From assembly GCA_965198025.1 (NCBI GenBank), contig OZ240237.1, forward strand, positions 1,798,001-1,862,000: a stretch of DNA of 64,000 nucleotides. Direction: 5' to 3'. This document shows positions 9,193-18,497 of this stretch, one piece after another. How positions within the stretch are numbered: position 1 is the stretch's first letter; each line of letters opens with the position of its first letter. Source of the stretch: CAYWWM01 sp965198025 (GTDB lineage: Bacteria > Acidobacteriota > Terriglobia > 2-12-FULL-54-10). The notes under the pieces were generated by a model that worked only from the letters and a program-made list of their open reading frames with translations, was not told the DNA's origin and did no database searches. The translations under genes were made by a program, and so were the position numbers.

Positions 9193-9578
9193 GTGGGAAT
9201 ACTTGAGCGCCAACACCGGGAGACTTGGTTGGTCTCTCTACACGTCTTGCTTCGAGGCGATGAGGCCCTACATGAAGTTGCTGGCGACGGCGTCTTCTAC
9301 AAGCGCCTCTTGGCTGAACGCCTCGATCTGAAGTTCGCGTACCATCCTGATTGGGAGGGACGAGTCGCTAAGTTAAATATTAACCAGCTCGCGGAGACTC
9401 TTGGACCGCTGCTGATCCGAGCTGGTGAGACTGGGGACGCCACCGCGGTCTCAGGATATGACGTAACATATCGAGTTCAATCGCTGTTTGCCGTGCATGT
9501 GGGGGTAGCAACGATCGGCGCGTACATGCGCTACGGAGAAGTGTCGTGGTCGGTCGAACCCAATCCCCCTGCTAGTTT
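9193..9578 (+). pseudogene. Unrecognised coding-like fragment
   Basis: A frame of ~125 codons reads LERQHRETWLVSLHVLLR, YHPDWEGRVAKLNINQL, ETLGPLLIRAGETGDATAV and VHVGVATIGAYMRYGEV. Composition looks like a real protein, but I recognise no family and there is no start with a ribosome site. It runs into the IS1380 remnant without a stop between, so it was probably truncated by that insertion. Confidence 0.3.
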
Positions 9579-10279
9579 TTGCTGCCGGAAATCGAACGCC
9601 AGCAGTTGATGGGAAAGGAAGTTGCGTTTCGGGCTGACGCGGCCTTTGCTAAGCCGGAGGTCTACGAAGCGTTGGAAGAGCGGAGCGTGAAGTATGCCAT
9701 CCGCATGCCGGCCAACGACATTCTGCAGCAGGACATTGAGGAGTTGCTGAAACGTTCGGTGGGAAGGCCCAGCGAGAAACCGCGGGTGGAGTACAAGGGG
9801 TTTCTCTATCAGGCAGCTGGTTGGAAGACGGCCCGACGGGTGGTGGCGAAGGTAGAGCATCATCTGGGAGAGTTGTACCCGCGAGTCGGGTTCATTGTAA
9901 CGAACCTGACACTACCGAGTCGGGCAGTGGTGCGGTTCTACAACAAGCGACGGACAGCGGAGCAGTGGATCAAAGAAGGAAAGCAAGCGGTGAAGATGAC
10001 GCGGCTGAGCTGCCATCGGTTCCGATCCAACGAGGTGCGCCTGTGGCTCACCATCATTGCCTATAACCTGGGGAACCTGTGGCGACGGCTGGGTTTGCCG
10101 CAGCGGAGATCGGGAACTGGTCTTTGACGAGCCTCCAGCAGCGACTGGTGAAGACCGGAGGGCGATTGGTGAAACATGCCCGCTATGATTGGCTGATGTT
10201 GGCAGAGAGCCATCTGACGCGGCGGCTGTTCGGAGCGATGGTTGGGCGGATAGATGGGCTGCCGCTCCCGACGGGATAG
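9579..10279 (+). pseudogene. IS1380-family transposase, C-terminal half, frameshifted
   Basis: Encodes the second half of an IS1380 transposase: FRADAAFAKPEVYEALE (containing the second catalytic Asp), VAKVEHHLGELYPRVGF, TAEQWIKEGKQAVKMTRLS (containing the catalytic Glu region), and NEVRLWLTIIAYNLGNLWRR. A frameshift near 10100-10120 separates the last ~50 codons, which continue as LTSLQQRLVKTGGRLVKHAR and end GLPLPTG at 10279. The N-terminal half is missing. A sister copy with a different decay pattern lies at 18991-20136. Confidence 0.85.
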
Positions 10280-10383
10280 CTCAGGCTGCGGCAGCACCCG
10301 AGAAAACGATTGCGCTATCCCCCAGGAATGGAGAGGTGTCTGAAAAAGCTGGTTCTGGAAGCCAAGACGACGGGCTTTCAGGA

Positions 10384-10507
10384 TCCGTGGAAGGGCGGTT
10401 GGGAGCCGATGGTACCCTCTGGGAGAAAAACGGTGCCCGGAGGGCTCGACTGGAAGCATACAGGTATATACTCGCAACCGGCGGAGGGCCAAAAAGTTAA
10501 TTCCGGG
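10384..10507 (+). repeat. Dispersed repeat family B, copy 3
   Basis: Begins GGAAGGGCGGTTGGGAGCC, passes GGGAGAAAAACGG, and ends with GGTATATACTCGCAACC and CCAAAAAGTTAATTCCGGG. It starts ~105 bases after the IS1380 remnant, so repeat B may be a terminal segment of an IS1380-type element. It points towards the quinoprotein gene at 10725; the 217 bases between hold no gene. Confidence 0.7.
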
Positions 10508-10724
10508 TGAAAATCTGCTTTCAATGAGCGGCGGTTTGAAGTCCAGGAGAGGTTGCTTTCTTACAGAGCGCTTTCCTGGTTATTGACGTTCGCAAAATAT
10601 AGCGACAGGTGCAGAGCTAAGGAGAACCGCCGCTGGAAGGCCTCCCGCTGCAAGGGGGGAGTGTCACTACAATAGGCGAGCCTCAATAATTCCAGTTCAG
10701 ATTGAGCAGAAAAGGAGGACTCTT

Positions 10725-12500
10725 ATGATCCGAATACTATCCTTAGTGGTGCTGGGGTTTTGGGGAGGGATTATGCCGGCTGCGGTGGTGCAGGTGGAGA
10801 ACTTTGCGCCGGTGACGCAGGAAATGCTGGAGAACCCGAGCCCGAACGACTGGCTCATGTTCAACCGGACGTACGACGCGCAGCGATTCAGTCCGCTCAA
10901 CCAGATCAACAAGCAGAACGTGGACCGGCTTCGGATGGTCTGGTCGCGCGGCCTGCCCGAGGGAACCCAGGAAACCATCCCGATCGTCTACCGAGGCGTG
11001 CTCTACACGATCCTGCCTGGAGCCGGGGTGCTGGCGGTGAACGCGACGACCGGGGACCAAATCTGGGAATACCAGCGGCAGATGCCCGCCGACTTGCGAA
11101 ACTTTGCGGGGGCCGCGACGGCCGCGCGGGCCAAGACGCTTGCGATTTTCGAGGACCTGGTCTACTACACGGCACCGGACGGGTTCTTGGTGGCGCTCAA
11201 TGCACGGACGGGAGAGGTGCGGTGGGAAACGGCGGCGCATGACTACAGGAAAGGCGCGCAGCACAGCGCCGGAGTGATCGTCGCCGAAGGGAAGGTCATC
11301 TCAGGGCGGGCCTGCAGAAACGCGGAGACGCGCGAGGACGGCTGCTTCCTGGTGGCGCACGACGCGCGGACCGGCAGAGAGGTTTGGAAGTTCTACAACA
11401 CGGCGGCTCCGGGCGACCCGGCAGGGGATTCCTGGGGCAGCGTGCCGGTAGCGGACCGGAAAGCTTCGGCGTGGGGGCTGCCGGGGTCCTACGATCCCGT
11501 GAAGCGGCTGCTCTATTGGGGTATCGCCAACCCGTTCCCGTACACGCGCCTCAAACGCCACAACGGGAATGTTGACGAGATTCCGCAATCGGCGCCAGCC
11601 GATGCCTACAGCAATTCGACCGTGGCGCTCAACCCCGACACCGGCAAGCTGGTCTGGTATTACCAAGAACTGCCCGGAGACGACTGGGACCTCGACCACG
11701 TGCACGAGAAGTTCCTGATCCGGACTCCGGTCAACCCGGACCCGAACGCCGTGAAGTGGATTAACCCGCGGATTCAGCGCGGACAGGAGCGGGACGTGGT
11801 GGTCACGGTGGCGGAGGGCGGAGGGGTCTGGGCGGTGGACCGCGCGAATGGCGAGTTCCTCTGGGCGATGCCATTCCCGGTGGACACCCCGGATTTCCAT
11901 ATCTCGCGGATCGACGTCGAGACCGGCCTGACATACATCAATATGGACAAGGTGTTCAAGCAAGACGGAGACCGGGTGCTGGTCTGCTCATTCAACACAC
12001 GGGGCTACTGGCCGCCGGCATACCATCCGGGGAAGAATTCGCTCTACATTCCGTTCCACGACTCGTGCCTGGATATGACGGCGAACACGGGCAGCGAGTT
12101 AGGATCTGGGCCGCGGGTCGGCATACCTCGCCCGGGGTCCGATCCGAACGCCTTCACGGGCCTGGCGAAGCTGAACGTGTCCACCGGGCGCGTGGACCGC
12201 ATCTATTCGGCGCGGACCCCGAGCAACGGCGCGGTGCTGGCGACGGCTGGAGACCTGATTTTCTGGGGCGACGTGGACCGCAGATTCCGCGCGTTCGACG
12301 CCGACAGCGGCAGTATCCTTTGGGAAACGATTGTCGGGGGAGTCGTCCAGATGAGCACCATCTCGTATTCGGTCAACGGCAAGCAGTATATCCTGGTGAT
12401 GACCGGCTCGGGGCAGTCGGGAACGCGCGGAGTCGAGCGGCAGGTGCCCGGAATGAACTTGGTGCGCAACAACGCAATTTACGTGTTTGCGTTGCCATAA
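10725..12500 (+). CDS. Quinoprotein (PQQ-dependent dehydrogenase-like beta-propeller), secreted
   Basis: A 591-residue periplasmic protein with a signal peptide (residues 1-~20) and an eight-bladed PQQ propeller. W-docking motifs recur (GDQIWEY, GEVRWET, GREVWKF, GKLVWYY, GEFLWAM, GSILWET). The start YDAQRFSPLNQINKQNV is the usual entry to blade 1, and PGDDWDLDHVHE corresponds to the Asp-rich active-site/metal segment of PQQ alcohol dehydrogenases. I see no vicinal Cys-Cys pair as in methanol dehydrogenases and no c-type haem motif, so an external electron acceptor would be needed. The ATG at 10725 follows AGGAGG. A close paralogue is at 60855-62627. Downstream lies the broken DUF5916 gene. 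The substrate, probably an alcohol or aldose, cannot be told from sequence. Confidence 0.88.
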   Translation: MIRILSLVVLGFWGGIMPAAVVQVENFAPVTQEMLENPSPNDWLMFNRTYDAQRFSPLNQINKQNVDRLRMVWSRGLPEGTQETIPIVYRGVLYTILPGAGVLAVNATTGDQIWEYQRQMPADLRNFAGAATAARAKTLAIFEDLVYYTAPDGFLVALNARTGEVRWETAAHDYRKGAQHSAGVIVAEGKVISGRACRNAETREDGCFLVAHDARTGREVWKFYNTAAPGDPAGDSWGSVPVADRKASAWGLPGSYDPVKRLLYWGIANPFPYTRLKRHNGNVDEIPQSAPADAYSNSTVALNPDTGKLVWYYQELPGDDWDLDHVHEKFLIRTPVNPDPNAVKWINPRIQRGQERDVVVTVAEGGGVWAVDRANGEFLWAMPFPVDTPDFHISRIDVETGLTYINMDKVFKQDGDRVLVCSFNTRGYWPPAYHPGKNSLYIPFHDSCLDMTANTGSELGSGPRVGIPRPGSDPNAFTGLAKLNVSTGRVDRIYSARTPSNGAVLATAGDLIFWGDVDRRFRAFDADSGSILWETIVGGVVQMSTISYSVNGKQYILVMTGSGQSGTRGVERQVPGMNLVRNNAIYVFALP

Positions 12501-12525
12501 CCGGGATGCCATCGCAGCAGAGACC

Positions 12526-12571
12526 TGACCAGGCCAAAGTTTTGTGCCAATCGTTGTGAGGGCATTGTCAA
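12526..12571 (+). repeat. Dispersed repeat family A, copy 3 (diverged)
   Basis: Starts TGACCAGGCC and contains TTTTGTGCCAATCGTTGTG, aligning with copies at 1156-1218 and 18060-18121. It lies in the 335-base gap 12501-12835, which otherwise shows only a TATAAT hexamer at 12731-12736 and no gene. Confidence 0.45.
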
Positions 12572-12835
12572 GTTAAGGCAACGGACTGGTTGAAGGATAC
12601 AAGCTTGCCCCCACTCCCTTGAGGTCGGGGCTCTCGGATACAAACCGGACGGGCCCCCTCTCCTTTGCGTGCCACTCAGTCAGCCGCCAAGGTCCCATCA
12701 GGACGGCCACCGACAAGGCGACCGGTGCGCTATAATATGCGGACCTCAGTAGAAGCGTTCTGCAACGGCTTCGAGGCGATTGCGAGGTCCGGTTGATCGT
12801 ACAGGGCAAAATCCTTCGATCTGCTGATCCTTGGT

Positions 12836-13800
12836 TTGACGTTCGCGGGTTCGTTGTTGGCCACGGCCGTCTACGGGAACATCGACTACGTGTCGGCACG
12901 CCTCGAGCGGCGGCTGAAGCCGATGAAGACGAGCGAGCGGATCACGATCGACGGCGCGCTGGACGAGGCGGCGTGGAACCAGACGGAATCGGCGACGGAC
13001 TTCACGCAAACCGAGCCAGAGACGGACCAGTCGGCATCGCAAAAGACAGTGGTGCGGGTCCTCTACGACGAGACTAACCTGTACTTTGGGATTCACGCGC
13101 TCGACACGGAACCGAACCGGGTCATCATCAGCGAACTCAAGAAAGACTTCGACCTGGACAACGGCGATACGGTCGAGATCGTGCTCGACACGTTCCACGA
13201 CGAGCGCAACGGGTATCTGTTCGGGATCAACGCGGCTGGAGCGAAGTGGGACGGGCGGATGACGAACGAAGGCCGCGAGACCAATACGAACTGGGACGCC
13301 GTGTGGAGGGTACGAACGCGGCAGAGCGAGGACGGCTGGACGGCCGAAGTCGAGATTCCGTTCCGGACACTCAAGTTCTGGGAATCGGACGTGCAGACCT
13401 GGGGCATCAACTTCAAGCGGAACCTGTGGCGACGGAACGAGGAAAGCTTCTGGTCGACGCTGCCACGCATCTACAACATCGACCGCGTGTCGCTGGCCGG
13501 GACGCTCGAAGACCTGGAAGGCATCCAGCCCGGGTCGAACATCCGGATCAAGCCGTACGTCGTGACGAGCTTCGGCACGCCGCGCGGGGGCCAGGCGATT
13601 CCGCCGGGAGCAAACGACACGGTCTCCTCGTGCCGGTGGGCGAGCGGGGGAAACTGCTACCACGGCGACTACGGGATCGACGTGAAGTACGGCATCACGT
13701 CGGGGCTGGTGTGAGATTCGACGTTCAACACGGACTTCTCGCAGGTGGAAGCCGACGAGCAGCAAATCAATCTGACGCGATTCAGCCTGTTCCTCCCAGA
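12836..13800 (+). pseudogene. DUF5916 / CBM9-like outer-membrane protein, N-terminal half, broken
   Basis: The first ~300 codons match the intact gene at 53397-55598: ITIDGALDEAAWNQTE, a CBM9-like sandwich with DTVEIVLDTFHDERNGYLFG, and WTAEVEIPFRTLKF. An in-frame TGA (13712-13714) interrupts it; the frame continues after the stop as DSTFNTDFSQVEADEQQINL, matching the barrel entry of the homologue, and then ends at ~13800 where a NACHT fragment on the other strand begins. The barrel is lost. The start is a weak TTG with no good ribosome site, so the 5' end is uncertain. Confidence 0.8.
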
Positions 13801-14134
13801 TCAGGTGTTCTTTGTTGGATTCGCTGAGCAGTGTCTTGCAGGCAAGATCGAATGTTTGCGTCCGGGTCTCTGGCCAGATGCCACCCGCCGTGACTGCCTT
13901 TGCCAGTATCCTCAGGCTTTGGGGATTTGCGAGCAACCCATCTATTCCCTTCTCGCGGGCTGATTCGACGAACACGTCCGCGTCTTTGATCCCGAAGTTC
14001 ATGCTCAGAATTTCGCGAATATCGTTTTCGGAGAGTGGGTCGAGGCGCAGGACTGTAACCTTGCCGTCGTGCGATACGGCCTTCAGATGATCTCTGTCAT
14101 TGGCCCCGAACCAGTCCGCCTCACGGCAAGACAA
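13800..14134 (-). pseudogene. NACHT/STAND-type ATPase fragment
   Basis: About 112 codons on the minus strand read SCREADWFGANDRDHLKAV, VTVLRLDPLSENDIREIL and LLANPQSLRILAKAV. This is the sensor-1/winged-helix part of a NACHT NTPase, a type found in large bacterial anti-phage STAND proteins. Walker A and B and both termini are missing. The fragment is flanked by the truncated DUF5916 gene and a truncated integrase, so it is debris from a lost defence locus. Downstream codons of the long minus frame are only antisense to DUF5916. Confidence 0.7.
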
Positions 14135-14664
14135 ACGAAACCGAGGGCATCACGGAAACCGGACTACGGGTCTACAAGGAGCTTGTGCCGATGCGGAAAG
14201 ACCAGGTTGACCTGGCAAACGCAGTGGTCTGGATACCTGACTCGAAAACCCCCGCCGGCGTGGGGGAGGTGCCCCTGACGGACTTGGCGGTAGAGGCCTT
14301 CCGCGACCAGCTCTCGCTGGCTGGACCAGGGCCGTGGTTGTTTCCGAGCGATCGGAACCCGCGCGGCTACCAGGCGAGCTTCAAGAAGATCTGGGGCACA
14401 ACGTTGGAACGCGCGGGCGTCCCCTACTTTCGGATCTACGATCTCCGCTCGACGTATGCAACCCGTTTAAGCGCGGGAGGTGTGGCAGACGAGTGGGTGA
14501 CCCAGCTCCTCCGGCAAAGTGATGCGAAGGTGTTCAAGAAGCACTCGCAGATGAAACTCGCGATGAAACGGGAAGCGTTGCGGAGTCTAAACCGTCAGGC
14601 GGGTGAGGAGCAGGGTTCTGATACACTCCGGGCCCAAAAAACTGGAGTTTTGATACAGTTTTGA
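14122..14664 (+). pseudogene. Tyrosine recombinase/integrase, C-terminal half, catalytic Tyr replaced
   Basis: The frame opens at ~14122 without a start (GKTNETEGITETGLRVYKEL) and shows the phage-integrase catalytic domain: GVGEVPLTDLAVEAF, PWLFPSDRNPRGY and YDLRSTYATRLSAGG (Arg of the second box). The final box reads DAKVFKKHSQMKLAMKREAL, where homologues have Tyr at the position of this His (codon CAC, one base from TAC). The protein is 5' truncated and lacks the nucleophile, so it cannot recombine DNA. It ends ~70 bases before half a tRNA-Lys, the usual arrangement of an integrated element. Confidence 0.8.
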
Positions 14665-14733
14665 TACAATTTGGCCGAAAAATAGTGTTTCTGAACGGGA
14701 CAGAGATTTGGAAGTGGCTTAGAATGAATGTAC

Positions 14734-14772
14734 GGGCCGGTAGCTCTGTCGGTAGAGCATCTGCCTTTTAAG
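14734..14772 (+). tRNA. tRNA-Lys(UUU) 5' half only (attachment-site remnant)
   Basis: The sequence GGGCCGGTAGCTCTGTCGG then TAGAGCATCTGCCTTTTAAG matches acceptor 5' strand, D-arm and anticodon loop with UUU. After ~39 bases the match stops; the 3' anticodon stem, T-arm and acceptor 3' strand are absent. It cannot fold as a tRNA. Beside an integrase fragment it is best read as an attachment-site scar. Confidence 0.7.
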
Positions 14773-15236
14773 CCAACTCAAACTCGTTATCTTGTTGGTT
14801 CTTCGTGCCTTTAGTTCTTCTCAGACGACGGAATTTGCTGGTATTCGGCAGGAAATTGTTCAGTGAATTGTTCAGTCGCCTACATCCCTCCAGCCGAATT
14901 TGAGATGATGTATTGTCAGAATCGGTCGTCCCGGCGCGTCAAGGCCGAATTCAACTAGAATCGTCTCCCGAAAACCCTCTGGCTCCACCCCTTTAACTGA
15001 ACCACTCGACTGAGAGTTTCCGGTGTAGGGCGTCATCCCTTGCTGTCGATGCTTCTAAAGATGCCCGACACGATGAATGGTCGCGTCGAGGCGCATGCGT
15101 GAGCGGTATCATTATCACTTGGGGGCCTGGACGATGGAAATCTTTCCAGCTGCCTGGCCAGCCGCTAGGAGGCCGGGCGCATCCCCCAGCTCGCAGCAAG
15201 CCGGCCGGCGGCAACGTATTGCCGTAAGGAGTCTTC
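14773..15236. other. Gene-free stretch
   Basis: About 460 bases between the tRNA remnant and the tspO remnant. No recognisable frame, RNA or repeat. The last 12 bases hold a ribosome site (TAAGGAGTC) for tspO. Confidence 0.5.
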
Positions 15237-15752
15237 ATGATTCAATCTCTGGGCGTTCTGGTTTCTCTGCTTGTGGTGTGTCTGGGAGCCGGTTACCTTG
15301 GCTCGCTGGCTACGGCAGAATCGGTTCGCGACTGGTATCCGGCGCTTGCCAAGCCGCCGTGGACGCCTTCGGACGGCGTCTTTGCTCCCGTCTGGACGAC
15401 GCTCTTCGTCTAGATGGGGGTGGCGGCATGGCGGGTCTGAACGCAATCGGGGTTCCAGGGAGCGCGCCTGGCCTTTTTCCTGTTTGGGTTGCAGTTGGTG
15501 TTGAACGTTGCCTGGTCGGTCCTGTTTTTCGGCCTGCGCCTGCCCGGCATCGCCCTGTTGGAAATCATCTTGCTCTGGATCGCGATCCTGATCACGGTTC
15601 TGGTTTTCCGGTCCCACAGCGTCGTCGCGGCCTGGCACATGCTGCCTTATCTCGCCTGGGTGGTGAGCGGGATCAATGGCGCCGATGATTGTGCGGCCTA
15701 TCTGTTCGGGCAGGCTGCCGAACAAGGCAGCCCCAAGGCTTCCGTAGAATGA
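15237..15752 (+). pseudogene. tspO: TspO/MBR family protein (tryptophan-rich sensory protein), two in-frame stops
   Basis: TspO is a five-helix membrane protein that binds porphyrins. The ATG at 15237 follows TAAGGAG. The frame begins MIQSLGVLVSLLVVCLGAG and shows the family block ALAKPPWTPSDGVFAPVW, then hits TAG at 15411 and TGA at 15438 in the same frame. It continues as FQGARLAFFLFGLQLVLNVA and SVLFFGLRLPGIALLEII to a TGA at 15750-15752. Both stops are single-base changes in otherwise well-kept coding sequence. The gene overlaps the next one by ATGA, showing it was part of an operon. Confidence 0.82.
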
Positions 15753-18031
15753 CACAGGTGGACCGCTATGTGATTTAGTCCTTCGCCGCCGATGGCTGGT
15801 TGCCGGAGTTGCAACGCTGGTCATGCTTGCAGCGGCTGTGGGCATGCCTGGCATCACTATTTCCAGCAGTTATCGCGTGGTGTTCGGCAAGGACAATCCC
15901 CACCTCCTTGCATTCGACAAATTGCAGGACACCTATTCCGCGTCGAGGTCGGCACTGATCGCGATTTCCCCGCGGGAAGGAACGGTATTCACCCGTGAGA
16001 CTCTCGCTGCGATCGAGGAACTGACAGAGGCCGCGTGGCAGACACCGCACTCGATTCGGGTCAATTCGCTTACCAATTATTTTCACAGTGAAGCGGTCGG
16101 GGACGACCTGGCAATCGCACCGCTGGTAGAGGGCGCAACGGCTTTCAACGATGCCGAACTCAGCCGGGTCCAGAACATTGCCTTGAACGAACCCGAACTC
16201 GTAGGGCAACTGGTTACCGGCGACGGGCGCGCGGCTGGACTGATCATCAGCTTCGCCCTGTCCGAGCCGGAGGAACCCGCATGGGCCGAGATTTCGGATC
16301 ATCTCAGGGACCTACTCGATGAGGCCCGGGCTGCTCATCCGTACCTTGCCTTTTTCCTGACCGGCAATGGGATCCTGAATCAGACCTTCTCTGACGCGGC
16401 GCAGGATGCAGACAACCTTGTCCCGATCGTGTTTGTTGTCATCCTGACCATTGCGGCCCTCCTCCTGCGTTCGTTGTACATAACCCTTTCCATCGCAGTC
16501 ATTCTTGTATTCATTCTCCTAAGCACCCTAGGGGTTGCAGGCTGGTTCGCCACAATGCTCACGCCGGTCAGTGCAAGCGCGCCAGTCATCATCATGACGG
16601 TCGCCGTCGCGGATTCGATCCATATCATCATGACCGCTCTGGCGCGTGTGAGGCGAGGCCTGGACAAGAATGCGGCGATTGCGGAATCGCTTCGCGAAAA
16701 TCTGTATCCGGTGTTTCTGACATCCGCCACAACCTCTGTCGGATTCCTCAGTCTGAACACATCAAGTTCACCGCCGTTTCACGTTCTCGGAAATCTGGTC
16801 GCGCTTGGTGTGCTGTTCGCGTTCTTTTATTCCGTAACACTCCTGCCGGCCATGCTTTCGATCCTGCCCACGCGCGCGGCACTCGCCCGCACTGGGACGT
16901 CTCCCTTCTTCGATCGCCTCGGGGATTTCGTGGTTGCGCGTCGCACGCTGGTTCTCTGGTCCAGCATCCTTGTAGTGGTGGTGCTCGCGGCCGGTATTTC
17001 CCGCACCGAGTTCAGTGACAACTGGCTCCACCATTTCGATGACCGCTACACCTTCCGCACCGATACGGATTTCATTGTCGAGAATCTGACAGGGCTGGAT
17101 CGGCTTGAATACTCGTTGAGTTCCGGGCGCGAGGGTGGCATCACCGACCCCGAATACCTGCGCAAGGTCGATGCGTTTGCCGAATGGTACCGCACCCAGC
17201 CCAAAGTGCATCATGTTCAATCGTTTACGGACATCATAAAGCTGGTGAACCAGAATATGCATGGGGACGATCCGGCGTTTTACCGGATACCGGACGACCC
17301 CGAACTCGCGGCCCAATTCCTGTTGCTTTATGAATTTTCGCTTCCCTTCGGTGCCGATCTCAATGATCGTATGGATCTCGCCAAATCCGCGACGCGAATG
17401 ACCGTGGTGCTTGAGAACACATCCACGCGGGACCATCTCGATATCGATGTGCGTGCCCGGAACTGGTTGCAGGCCAATGCGTCCGAACTCGCGGGCCCGG
17501 CCTCGGGGCTTCACCATGATCTGCGCTCACATGTCGAATCAGAACGTCAACAGCATGCTGGCGGGTACGATTCTCGCCACGGCCCTTATATCTCTTATCC
17601 TGATCCTGATTTTCCAGAATATCCGCGTCGGCCTGATATGTCTGGTGCCGAATTTTATTCCGGCGGTGATGGCATTCGGTCTGTGGGGATATCTCGTCGG
17701 CCAAGTAGGGCTTGGCGCATCCGTGGTAACTGAGATTGCCATCGGAATTATCGTGGACGACACGATTCATTTTCTTACCAGGTATCTGAGAAGCCGCCGA
17801 CAGGGGCAGGCCTCAGCCGAGGCCGTACGCGCCACTTTGGGCGCCGTGGGTCCGGCGTTGTGGGCCACCACCGCCATTCTGACAGCCGGCTTTCTGGTTT
17901 TCTCCTCGTCTGGATACGAACCCAGCTGGACACTTGGCATCCTGGTTGTGATTACGATCTTCTTTGCGCTCATTGCCGACCTTGTGCTACTCCCCGCCCT
18001 GCTGATGGCCATTGATCAAAAAAATCATTGA
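15749..18031 (+). pseudogene. RND/MMPL-superfamily transporter, frameshifted
   Basis: An efflux-type membrane protein of ~750 residues with two repeats of one large periplasmic loop plus a helix bundle. The presumed start ATG 15749 (MTQVDRYV) is followed by an early frameshift and TAG; from ~15775 frame 1 runs RRRWLVAGVATLVMLAAAVG to ~17515, including MTVAVADSIHIIM, typical of the superfamily. A second frameshift near 17515-17525 moves to frame 2, which encodes the last helices (VTEIAIGIIVDDTIHFLTRY) to 18031. Homologues transport lipids or hopanoids. At least two frameshifts plus the broken tspO next door show the whole operon is decaying. Codon use differs from neighbouring acidobacterial genes, hinting at transfer. 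Confidence 0.8.
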
Positions 18032-18059
18032 TTTGTTGCCTGTTATCGTCGGCTGGTGC

Positions 18060-18121
18060 TGACCAGAGCGAGTTTTTGTACCAGTCTCAGTGAGAGAGTT
18101 ATATCACTGATGTGCCCCGGG
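18060..18121 (+). repeat. Dispersed repeat family A, copy 2
   Basis: Starts TGACCAGAGCGAG, core TTTTTGTACCAGTC, then AGTGAGAGAGTTATATCAC and CCCCGGG. Clear match to 1156-1218. It lies just after the MMPL pseudogene stop. Confidence 0.6.
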
Positions 18122-18251
18122 TTTACACCGACACTGACACCGAAGGCGACTGGGCGAGTTCTCAGCCCCAACTTTCGCTAGGCGATGCAATGTACTTGCC
18201 ATGATTTCGATAACAGGTTATCTTAAGTTGAACTTTACGGAGGGCACTCCG

Positions 18252-18497
18252 ATGCCTGAGATGATCAGCGCCAAACAGCTCCGAGAGCGACTGCAGGATG
18301 TTGTCGAGAAAGTAAGACACGGAGGGCGATTTACCGTTCTGTATCGAAGTCGCCCGGCTTTCGACATCGTACCAGTAGGCAGTCCCCCGCTTGAACACAT
18401 GCCACTGGAATCAGATCCGCTGTACCAGGCAACACCCGTTGGCTCATCCGAATCGGGGGACGCTGCCGCGCGGCATGATGAGGTGCTATATCGGTGA
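18252..18497 (+). CDS. Type II antitoxin, Phd/YefM-like
   Basis: An 81-residue protein starting at the ATG at 18252 after a GGAGGG site; the upstream in-frame ATG at 18201 lacks a site. MISAKQLRERLQDVVEKVRHGG followed by FTVLYRSRPAFDIVPVG is the dimerising N-terminal fold of Phd/YefM antitoxins, which bind the operator DNA and mask the partner toxin through the C-terminal tail. Its stop overlaps the toxin start by GTGA, the usual translational coupling of these modules. Such operons repress themselves; no clear operator palindrome was picked out. The pair sits inside the decayed island and may be what stabilises it. Confidence 0.82.
   Translation: MPEMISAKQLRERLQDVVEKVRHGGRFTVLYRSRPAFDIVPVGSPPLEHMPLESDPLYQATPVGSSESGDAAARHDEVLYR

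Noticed and set aside
10725..12500. Methanol dehydrogenase (MxaF/XoxF)
   Set aside because: The vicinal Cys-Cys pair is missing, and no cytochrome or accessory genes are nearby; only the general quinoprotein fold is supported.
13712..13714. In-frame TGA in the DUF5916 remnant as another selenocysteine codon
   Set aside because: No SECIS-like hairpin follows, the intact homologue has no Cys at the site, and the gene is truncated soon after.
12746..14134. 462-codon minus-strand frame spanning the DUF5916 remnant and beyond
   Set aside because: Only the first ~112 codons (NACHT fragment) resemble a protein; the rest is antisense to the DUF5916 coding sequence with low-complexity Arg/Val/His text.
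14734..14772. Functional tRNA-Lys gene
   Set aside because: The 3' half, including T-arm and acceptor strand, is absent.
15438..15440. TGA in tspO as a recoded codon
   Set aside because: A TAG stop lies 27 bases before it in the same frame and the downstream gene is frameshifted; decay explains all lesions.
15165..15857. 230-codon minus-strand frame over tspO
   Set aside because: Antisense to the recognisable tspO remnant and rich in Gln/Arg; no family signal.
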